The notes beneath the pieces are model-generated. The model did not search any database. It was not told the origin of the DNA and worked only from the letters and a program-made list of their open reading frames with translations. From Phycisphaerales bacterium (GTDB taxonomy: Bacteria; Planctomycetota; Phycisphaerae; Phycisphaerales; SM1A02): a stretch of 64,000 bases of DNA. Below, in pieces: positions 32,382 through 39,017 of the stretch (position 1 is the first letter of the stretch; each line of letters opens with the position of its first letter). The translations under genes were made by a program, and so were the position numbers. The stretch lies in NCBI GenBank assembly GCA_022446795.1, contig JAKVBX010000001.1, forward strand, positions 374,245 to 438,244, written 5' to 3'.

Positions 32382-33428
32382 ATGGCTGACACCACCGTTG
32401 ATCTCCGGAGCGATACCGTCACGCAGCCGACTCCCGCGATGCGAGAGGCCATGATGGCTGCGCCGCTGGGTGATGATGTTCTCGGTGATGACCCCACGGT
32501 GATCGAACTGCAGAACGCCTGTGCGGACCTGTTCGGCAAGGACGCCGCCTGCTTCGTGCCCTCCGGTTCCATGGCCAACCAGGCCGCGATCCGGGTCCAG
32601 ACCGTCCCGGGCGACGAGATCCTCGCTCACGAGTACAGCCACATCTACCAGTACGAGTCGGGCGGGCCAGCAGCCATTTCCGGCTGCACGTTTGCCTTCT
32701 TCCGCGGGGACCGCGGCATGTTCACCGCCGAAGAGGTCGATGCGGCCATTCGGCCTGATGATCATCACTTCCCGCGATCGCGGTTGTTGGTCGTCGAGAA
32801 CACCCACAACAAGGGCGGCGGCGCCGTCTGGCCCATCGAGCAACTCGAAGCCGTGACCACGGCCGCTCGAGGACATGGCCTGAAATGTCATCTTGACGGG
32901 GCCCGGCTGTGGAATGCCTGTGCCGCCAGCGGTATCGAGCCGGCCCAGTGGGCCAGTCACTTCGACACCGTGTCCGCCTGCTTCTCCAAGGGACTGGGCG
33001 CCCCGGCCGGATCCATCGTCGTTGGCGATCACGAGACCATCCGGCACGTCCACCGAATCCGGAAGATGCTCGGCGGTGCCATGCGACAGTCAGGCTTCCT
33101 GGCTGCGGCGGCGCTGCATGGCATCAACCACCACCGCGATCGACTGACCGAAGACCACGAGCGAGCCCGGCGGCTGGCCGAGGGCATCGCCGAGTGCCCG
33201 GGCGCCTCGCTGGATGTCTCCAGCGTCGAGACCAACATCGTCTACTTCGATGTCCCAGGGCGAGTAGCCGCAGACGTCCAATCCGAGTTGGACGCCATGG
33301 GTGTTCGAATGCTCTGGACGGGTCCCTCACGCATGCGAGCAGTCGTAAGCCTGGCCGTGGATGACGCGGGAATCGATCAGGCCATCGAGGCCCTGCACGC
33401 TTGCCTCGGTGCCGCGGCCCCGGCCTGA
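32382..33428 (+). CDS. ltaE: Low-specificity L-threonine aldolase
   Basis: 348 residues from the ATG at 32382 (MADTTVDLRSDTVTQPT), a start that matches the family closely. A PLP enzyme of fold type I that splits L-threonine or allo-threonine into glycine and acetaldehyde. Motifs: D-L-R-S-D-T-V-T-Q-P-T-x-A-M, D-D-V-L-G-D-D-P-T, V-P-S-G-S-M-A-N-Q, the Asp of H-L-D-G-A-R-L-W-N-A, and the PLP lysine in C-F-S-K-G-L-G-A-P. It is a complete copy. Thirteen bases after its stop the pyrophosphatase gene begins, so they probably share a transcript. Confidence 0.93.
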   Translation: MADTTVDLRSDTVTQPTPAMREAMMAAPLGDDVLGDDPTVIELQNACADLFGKDAACFVPSGSMANQAAIRVQTVPGDEILAHEYSHIYQYESGGPAAISGCTFAFFRGDRGMFTAEEVDAAIRPDDHHFPRSRLLVVENTHNKGGGAVWPIEQLEAVTTAARGHGLKCHLDGARLWNACAASGIEPAQWASHFDTVSACFSKGLGAPAGSIVVGDHETIRHVHRIRKMLGGAMRQSGFLAAAALHGINHHRDRLTEDHERARRLAEGIAECPGASLDVSSVETNIVYFDVPGRVAADVQSELDAMGVRMLWTGPSRMRAVVSLAVDDAGIDQAIEALHACLGAAAPA

Positions 33429-33441
33429 TAGGATCCCACCC

Positions 33442-33972
33442 ATGACCGTGAACTACCTGGAACTGCCTGTCGGTCCCGAACCACCCACCGTGGTCAATGC
33501 CGTCATCGAGATCGCGGCTGGCAGCTCGAACAAGTACGAATACGACAAGACGCTGAACGTCTTCAAGCTCGATCGCACGCTCTACAGCCCGGTGCACTAT
33601 CCCGGGGCCTACGGGTTCATTCCCCAGACCCATGCCGAGGATGATGACCCCCTCGACATCCTGGTCCTGCTGGAAGGCCCCACCTATCCCGGGACGCTGG
33701 TCGAAGTCCGACCCGTCGGGGTCCTGGAAATGCGGGATGAAAAGGGACTGGATCACAAGGTGCTGGGCGTCCCAGTGACCGATCCACGCAAGGCGGAGAT
33801 CATGGGACTCCAGGATGTCCCCCGCCATGTCCTGAAGGAAGTCGATTACTTCTTCCACATCTACAAGGACCTGGAAGGCAAGTTCGCCGACACCTATGGC
33901 TGGCTGGACCGCATGGAGGCGTACCGGATCATCGAGGACTGCGTCTCGCGCTACCACGAACGCCAGGCCTGA
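33442..33972 (+). CDS. ppa: Inorganic pyrophosphatase, family I
   Basis: 176 residues, the normal bacterial length. It hydrolyses pyrophosphate in the cytoplasm, pulling biosynthetic reactions forward. The active-site signature D-D-D-P-L-D-I is present, with N-K-Y-E-Y-D-K, Y-P-G-A-Y-G-F-I-P and D-E-K-G-L-D-H-K-V supplying the other metal and phosphate ligands. The ATG at 33442 fits homologues. Its stop codon directly abuts the stop of the convergent ArfB gene, so there is no room for a terminator between them. Confidence 0.95.
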   Translation: MTVNYLELPVGPEPPTVVNAVIEIAAGSSNKYEYDKTLNVFKLDRTLYSPVHYPGAYGFIPQTHAEDDDPLDILVLLEGPTYPGTLVEVRPVGVLEMRDEKGLDHKVLGVPVTDPRKAEIMGLQDVPRHVLKEVDYFFHIYKDLEGKFADTYGWLDRMEAYRIIEDCVSRYHERQA

Positions 33973-34410
33973 TCAGCCGTCCTTCCAGTCGCCCCCACGA
34001 CCCTTCTTCAGATCACCACGTCGACGCTTGCCATCCAGTCGCCGGCGCTTGCTGGCCCGCGTCGCCTTGGTCGGCACTCGCTTGCGCTGCGTGGCCAGGG
34101 CGTCACGCAGCAACTGCGAGAATCGATCGCGAACCAGCTCTCGATTGCTCGCCTGGGAGCGGGCTTCCTCGCAGGACACCCGGAGCACGCCCTCCTTGTT
34201 GATGCGAGAGGCCAACCGCTCACGAATCCGATCACGCTGCTCGGGAGACAGCACGCTGGACGACTCGATGTCGAAACAGAGCGTCACCCGGGTTTCGACC
34301 TTGTTGACGTGCTGACCACCTGGACCCGACGCCCGGGAGAACTCCACCTGCACCTCCTCGGCCGGAATGCACAGGCTCGGCGTGACTTCGATATCTGCTG
34401 AACTGGACAC
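33973..34410 (-). CDS. arfB: Alternative ribosome-rescue peptidyl-tRNA hydrolase
   Basis: About 145 residues from a GTG at 34410. The protein has the release-factor GGQ motif in F-S-R-A-S-G-P-G-G-Q-H-V-N-K-V-E-T-R-V and no stop-codon recognition domain. Its tail is very basic (R-A-S-K-R-R-R-L-D-G-K-R-R-R, then more Lys and Arg), the part that enters the empty mRNA channel of stalled ribosomes. It therefore hydrolyses peptidyl-tRNA on stalled ribosomes. The GTG has no clear ribosome-binding site, so the start could lie elsewhere within a few codons. It is divergent from the sigma-like gene. Confidence 0.88.
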   Translation of the reverse strand: MSSSADIEVTPSLCIPAEEVQVEFSRASGPGGQHVNKVETRVTLCFDIESSSVLSPEQRDRIRERLASRINKEGVLRVSCEEARSQASNRELVRDRFSQLLRDALATQRKRVPTKATRASKRRRLDGKRRRGDLKKGRGGDWKDG

Positions 34411-34522
34411 GATGAAGAGGAGAAAAACCGATTGGAGAGGGGTACGGACAGGCTTGAAACGCCGCCCCGACGGACACTGCTTGTTCCCGGGGCAATCAGA
34501 GCCTACCGTGGACCAACGGAGC

Positions 34523-35218
34523 ATGGCCATGGCCAAGACCGGACATCGAAAAGAAGCCTTTCCCGCCACCCAGATGACCTGGATCAACGAGCGTCTCGAC
34601 GCCGGCGACCAGGGCCGTCGCGAGGTGGCCACCCACCTCATGGATGTGTATGCCGAGCCGCTCCGGATCTACCTGCTGGGCTCCAGTTTCCGCAATGCCG
34701 GGGAACCGGAGGAGCTCATCAACGGCTTCTTCGCCAACCGGCTGTCCCGCGATGACTACCTGGAGGGCTGGCGAGCGAGCGACAAGCGGCTCCGACGCTG
34801 GCTGATCAACGGCCTGATTTTCTACATCAAGGAGGAATTCAGGCGCCGGAAGAAGACCGGTACCGCTATTTCCGACGAGATGGAGGCGGATCTGCAGGAT
34901 CCAGCCGACCAGTATCGGGCCTTTGACCAGGCCTGGGCCGCGTCCATCGTCCGCCGCGCGATGTCAGAGGCTGCTGAGGTTTGCAAGAAGGAGGGCCTGG
35001 AGGCTCATTGGGACATCTTCGTCCGGCATCACGTCCAGCAGCAGGCCTATGCGATCTGCTGCAAGGAACATGGTGTCGATGCTGCCCGGGCTGCGGTCAT
35101 GGCCAGGACCGCCTCCTCGCGATTTCGCGAGGCGGTTCGCAGCCAGGTCGCCCTTGATGGCGCTGACGAGACCACGATCGATGAGGAACTCGCGGGGCTG
35201 AGGAGCTTGTTGCAATGA
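34523..35218 (+). CDS. Divergent sigma-70-like (ECF-type) protein
   Basis: 231 residues from the ATG at 34523 (ATG 34529 is better spaced from GGAG). It resembles the atypical ECF-like proteins of planctomycetes: region 2 in Y-A-E-P-L-R-I-Y-L then E-P-E-E-L-I-N-G-F-F-A-N-R-L, R-W-L-I-N-G-L-I-F-Y-I-K-E-E-F-R-R in place of the usual promoter-melting helix, F-D-Q-A-W-A-A-S-I-V-R-R-A-M at the linker, and a C-terminal helix-turn-helix-like stretch ending I-D-E-E-L-A-G-L-R-S-L-L. Region 4 is weak, so DNA binding is not assured. It overlaps the following unknown gene by ATGA, and that product could be its regulator. Confidence 0.65.
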   Translation: MAMAKTGHRKEAFPATQMTWINERLDAGDQGRREVATHLMDVYAEPLRIYLLGSSFRNAGEPEELINGFFANRLSRDDYLEGWRASDKRLRRWLINGLIFYIKEEFRRRKKTGTAISDEMEADLQDPADQYRAFDQAWAASIVRRAMSEAAEVCKKEGLEAHWDIFVRHHVQQQAYAICCKEHGVDAARAAVMARTASSRFREAVRSQVALDGADETTIDEELAGLRSLLQ

Positions 35219-35688
35219 TGACGACACAACCCCCACGACCCAAGCATGACACGCCAGAGCCGGGCGGGAACATGGACCACTCCACTGTTTCCCACCTGCT
35301 GGGTGTCGCCACCGGGCCCCCGGTTCGACCTGCCGATGCACTGGCCATGCGGATCGAAGGCGAGGATGGCCAGGCCTGGGCCATTCGAGCGCTGGCCAAC
35401 CCACCGATCGAGGGCTTCGACAACAAGGATCTCCTGAAGCCCCCGGTCAATCTCGACATCCTGCGACAGTTGCACCGGCAGGGCAAGCGAATGTTCCATG
35501 ATGCGAATGCCAATGACGATCAGCATGCGGGACTGCTGTGGTACCTGACGGCGATCGCCATCGCGATGGCGGATCATGATGAGGAACTCTCCAGCCAGCC
35601 TCGCCAGGAGGTCATCAACGCCGTCCTGGTGTTCGCCGACGCCATGCCCAACCCGTGGCGAGCCCGTCTTGAGCAGATCGACGGATGA
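35215..35688 (+). CDS. Unknown protein encoded with a sigma-like factor
   Basis: 157 residues, starting at ATG 35215 inside the previous stop (ATGA) or at ATG 35218. I do not recognise a family. The sequence is soluble and acidic-neutral, has no signal or membrane segment, and is helical in the second half (D-I-L-R-Q-L-H-R-Q-G-K-R-M, then W-Y-L-T-A-I-A-I-A-M-A-D-H-D-E-E-L). The tight coupling to the sigma-like gene on one side and to the exported hydrolase on the other suggests a shared operon and perhaps a cytoplasmic regulator. That is inference from position only. Confidence 0.6.
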   Translation: MMTTQPPRPKHDTPEPGGNMDHSTVSHLLGVATGPPVRPADALAMRIEGEDGQAWAIRALANPPIEGFDNKDLLKPPVNLDILRQLHRQGKRMFHDANANDDQHAGLLWYLTAIAIAMADHDEELSSQPRQEVINAVLVFADAMPNPWRARLEQIDG

Positions 35689-36602
35689 ATAGACGCCGCG
35701 GCCTCTCCATCGTCGCCATCGCCATCCTGCTCGGCGTCCTGGCTCCTGTCCTTCGCGGCGAAGACGCCGAGGCCGTACCACGTCCACTTGACCGGATCGC
35801 GGTCATCGGCGCCAGTGCCACGGCTGGATTCGGAGTCGTTCTTCGCTACAAGGGTGAGGAGTTCGACCGGATGATCCCAGTGGGCGCACCGGAAGTGCTG
35901 GCTGCAGTCATCACGGAACCGGAAGTCACGATGACGGGCGAAGGCAGCGGCCTGTTCTTCATGTCGCCTTCCAGAAGAGGACATCACCAGGCAACGACGG
36001 CCGCGGCCACGGATCCCACGCTGGTGATGGGCCTGGACTTCCTGTTCTGGTACGGCTACGGCAATCGTGACGAGAAGGGCCAGGCGATTCCACCGGGACC
36101 ACTTGGACACGACACAAGGCTGGCCCTGCTGGAAAAGGGACTCCAGGAACTGGACCGATTCAACTGCCCGGTCGTGGTGGGCGACTACCCGGATGTCTCC
36201 AACGCCGTGGGCTACATGCTCTCCAGCGACCAGGTGCCGGCACCCGCCACCCTGGCGGCGCTCAATACTCGACTGAAGGAATGGGCCGCGTCACGGCCCA
36301 ACGTCATCCTGGTCCCGATGTCCAGGCTGATTGCCAGCATGCGATCCGATGAAGCGTTCACCGCCGGTCGACAGCAGTGGCCCCAGGGTGTCAAGGCACA
36401 GTTCATGCAGATGGACAACCTGCACCCGACGCTGGACGGGCTGATCATCCTCATCCAGGAAGCGGCTGACCACGTGGCCCGACACGCCAGCGAGGTCAAC
36501 GACACCTCGTTCGACTTCAGCCTCGAGTCGGTCCGAAAGCGGCTCTACGAAACGCATCGGCCGGCCGGGACCACGGCACGACCTCACGTCGAGCAGCCGT
36601 GA
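35685..36602 (+). CDS. Exported SGNH/GDSL-hydrolase-like protein
   Basis: 305 residues, with a signal peptide (about 1-25, basic N-R-R-R then hydrophobic I-V-A-I-A-I-L-L-G-V-L-A). The mature part starts R-I-A-V-I-G-A-S-A-T-A-G-F-G, a variant of the G-D-S block with Ser as likely nucleophile, and ends with D-N-L-H-P-T-L-D-G, the block V Asp-x-x-His pair. Esterases and acyl hydrolases of this fold act on polysaccharides or lipids, often as sugar deacetylases. The middle blocks are hard to see, so activity is probable rather than certain. The start overlaps the previous stop by ATGA. Confidence 0.68.
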   Translation: MNRRRGLSIVAIAILLGVLAPVLRGEDAEAVPRPLDRIAVIGASATAGFGVVLRYKGEEFDRMIPVGAPEVLAAVITEPEVTMTGEGSGLFFMSPSRRGHHQATTAAATDPTLVMGLDFLFWYGYGNRDEKGQAIPPGPLGHDTRLALLEKGLQELDRFNCPVVVGDYPDVSNAVGYMLSSDQVPAPATLAALNTRLKEWAASRPNVILVPMSRLIASMRSDEAFTAGRQQWPQGVKAQFMQMDNLHPTLDGLIILIQEAADHVARHASEVNDTSFDFSLESVRKRLYETHRPAGTTARPHVEQP

Positions 36603-36633
36603 CGGCACCGGCCCACTCACCTATCATCCGGTG

Positions 36634-37425
36634 ATGAACGAGGCGCCTCCGCCACCCGAATCCACGGCTCACGATGATCCGGCAGTGGGTCCATCACGTG
36701 CTGAAATCGTCCGGGAAGCAAGTCCCGCGGGACTGTTGGCCATCGCCTGGATGGTGGTGCCGGCGATCCTCGGCTTCATGTTGCTGGTGAAACTCGGCCC
36801 CATCTCGGAGTGGTTCGCTGCGCAGGGTGATCTCGGCGTACTGATCTACATCGGCGTGTTCGCGGTCTCCGCCGGGTTCGGCATCCTCCCCACGTATGCC
36901 CAGGCGATTCTCGGGGGTTGGGTGTTCGGCATCGCCATCGGCATCCCGGCTGCGCTGGTCGGGTTCACCGGGGCCGCCGCCATCGGCTACATCGTCGCTC
37001 GTGTTGTCTCCGGCAACCGCGTGGAGAAACTGCTCAGCAAGCACCGCAAGGCCGAAGCCATTCGGCAGGCCTTGATCGGCGACAACCCGATGCGAACCTT
37101 CGGCATCGTCACGCTGATCCGCATACCACCGAATTCGCCGTTTGCCCTGACCAACCTGCTCATCGCCGCCTGTGGCGTCAGGCTCAGCCTGTGCCTCATC
37201 GCAACGGCGGTCGGCATGCTTCCTCGGACCGCGGTCGCGGTGATCTTCGCGGCCATGGCCCGATCAACCGGCGCCGATGACATCCAGGCCTTCATCAAGG
37301 AAGGCTTGGGGCCGTGGATGTTCATCGGAGGCGTTGCGGTCATGCTCGTCGTTCTGATGATCATCGGATCGATCGGCAAGCGGGCCCTGGAACGACTGAC
37401 AAACGACGGGGATTCCGCTGTTTGA
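36634..37425 (+). CDS. TVP38/TMEM64 (VTT domain) family membrane protein
   Basis: 263 residues from the ATG at 36634. The N-terminal 40 residues are polar; five or six hydrophobic helices follow. The VTT-domain core is visible: I-L-P-T-Y-A-Q-A-I-L-G-G-W-V-F-G, G-F-T-G-A-A-A-I-G-Y-I-V-A-R, then I-V-T-L-I-R-I-P-P-N-S-P-F-A-L-T-N-L in place of the common R-L-x-P-x-x-P-F-x-x-x-N. Members of the DedA-related superfamily move lipids across membranes or support envelope integrity. It lies 31 bp after the SGNH-like gene and may belong to the same unit. Confidence 0.82.
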   Translation: MNEAPPPPESTAHDDPAVGPSRAEIVREASPAGLLAIAWMVVPAILGFMLLVKLGPISEWFAAQGDLGVLIYIGVFAVSAGFGILPTYAQAILGGWVFGIAIGIPAALVGFTGAAAIGYIVARVVSGNRVEKLLSKHRKAEAIRQALIGDNPMRTFGIVTLIRIPPNSPFALTNLLIAACGVRLSLCLIATAVGMLPRTAVAVIFAAMARSTGADDIQAFIKEGLGPWMFIGGVAVMLVVLMIIGSIGKRALERLTNDGDSAV

Positions 37426-37487
37426 TCCGGGGATCCGGTGCGCAACGCCTATAGTCGGCGTACCCGACCGACCCGGGAGGTAGCGCC

Positions 37488-38492
37488 ATGGCCAGCCGTC
37501 TTTGCTTGTCATTTCAGTTCACCTGTGCGGCCATCGCCATGTTTGCCGTGACCGGGTGCGCGCCGAAGTCCCCCGCCTGGAACTACTCGCAGTCCGCTCA
37601 CATCGGCCACACCGTGTACCGCATCAGCATCGACGATGGCCATGAGGTGGATACGTACGAACTGCTGGTTTCTTCCTCGGCCGAGGCCGATCGCAACCGG
37701 ACCTACCCCGCCGTGACGCTGCGGCCACCGTCTGCACTGAAGAATGCCCAGGGCGAGGTGATCTGTACCAGCGAATCCATGCCTCATCGCACCCAACCGC
37801 ACTGGCTGGATATCACGCTCAGGAAGCCCGGCACCACGATCACGTCCTCCGGAAACGGTGCCTTGTCGATCAATGCCACCAAGTACACCTTCGTCCCGAC
37901 CACCGAGATGATTGATCGCGTGAACCCGGAGTCACCTGATTTCGATTGCGACCAATGGAGGCCATGGGCGGGCGACCATTACGACAACCTCGTCCAGTTC
38001 GTGGAACTGATCCGTTTCTTCTACACCACGGAACCGCTGGCTTCACTGGAGCCGGGACTCAAGAAAGGGACGGGCTGGACTCCGGAACAACTGGGATTCG
38101 CCGCCATGAGTGGTGAACTGGAGATCCCCGTGATCGACCGGCCCATGACGGCGGAAGAAGAAACGCTCATTCAACAGTTCGGCCCCGGCCCCTTCCGAGC
38201 CATCCGCCTCACGGTTCGCGTCAACTCGACACCATTGATGGAGTTCGACCTCCTGTTGGGACCTGACATCTGGGAGTTGCAGAGCCTCGCGGGCATCCTG
38301 CGGGCGTCGATCCACCCCGTGGGTGATCTCTCCAGGCAGATCGTCTTCGAACTGATGGAATCCGAAGCCGTGCCCGGCTACATGAGCCGTGACGGAGAAC
38401 TCTACTGGGGAACACCCGGCGACTTCACCAGGATCGAGGTGACTCCAGCGGACCAGGTCACCGGTGTGATGGTGCCGCCTGGTTCCGAGTAG
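37488..38492 (+). CDS. Lipoprotein of unknown function
   Basis: 334 residues. The N-terminus is a lipoprotein signal ending in F-A-V-T-G-C (Cys near residue 24), and GGGAGG precedes the ATG. The rest is a soluble periplasmic domain with no family I can name. It looks beta-rich in the first half (H-T-V-Y-R-I-S-I-D-D-G, V-D-T-Y-E-L-L-V-S-S-S) and helical near residue 215 (A-E-E-E-T-L-I-Q-Q-F). No catalytic motif is obvious. It stands 62 bp after the TVP38-family gene and converges with the DoxX gene. Confidence 0.75.
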   Translation: MASRLCLSFQFTCAAIAMFAVTGCAPKSPAWNYSQSAHIGHTVYRISIDDGHEVDTYELLVSSSAEADRNRTYPAVTLRPPSALKNAQGEVICTSESMPHRTQPHWLDITLRKPGTTITSSGNGALSINATKYTFVPTTEMIDRVNPESPDFDCDQWRPWAGDHYDNLVQFVELIRFFYTTEPLASLEPGLKKGTGWTPEQLGFAAMSGELEIPVIDRPMTAEEETLIQQFGPGPFRAIRLTVRVNSTPLMEFDLLLGPDIWELQSLAGILRASIHPVGDLSRQIVFELMESEAVPGYMSRDGELYWGTPGDFTRIEVTPADQVTGVMVPPGSE

Positions 38493-38519
38493 CGTGTGGT
38501 GATCGAGGGCGCCGGAGTG

Positions 38520-38897
38520 CTATTTCTTCATGGATGGCGCGGGGCCGTCGAAACTGATCGGCCCGGCACCATTGGCGATCACGATGCAGAGGCTTCCGAT
38601 GAGCGCCAGGCACACCAGGAACTCGTGACCGGGTGGCCGGTGGTAGATCGCGGTGTAGGGAATCAGGAACAGGATCAGGAGCAATGCGCCCAATCGCGTC
38701 TTGATCCCCAGGATCAGCGCGATACTGCCCAGCAGCAGGAACACGATGGAGCCGACGAGGAACAGGCTGGGGATCGGGATGTTCTTCCCGCCCATGCTCT
38801 TGGCCACGCTGCCGAACTGCTGGATGTTCTGAATGGCCGACCAGAGAAAGATGGCAGCCAGGAGGATTCGACCGAGAAGGGGTAACAGGGCCTGCAT
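38520..38897 (-). CDS. DoxX family membrane protein
   Basis: 125 residues with four hydrophobic helices, the DoxX/DoxD layout. Helix 1 reads L-G-R-I-L-L-A-A-I-F-L-W-S-A, and the loops carry N-I-P-I-P and I-K-T-R-L-G-A-L-L-L. The family includes small quinone-linked and redox-stress membrane proteins, but most members are of unknown function. It converges with the preceding lipoprotein gene with 27 bp between stops, and lies downstream of the cellulase gene on the same strand. Confidence 0.82.
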   Translation of the reverse strand: MQALLPLLGRILLAAIFLWSAIQNIQQFGSVAKSMGGKNIPIPSLFLVGSIVFLLLGSIALILGIKTRLGALLLILFLIPYTAIYHRPPGHEFLVCLALIGSLCIVIANGAGPISFDGPAPSMKK

Positions 38898-39017
38898 GGG
38901 GATCGGCTCCGAGGGACACGAGCGTGCTACCGCCTGCTATCGGCACAACCGGCACCGCTGCTCAAGCGCTCGGCCCCAAGACCAGCCGTCACTCCACCCC
39001 GCCACACGGACCAGAGC

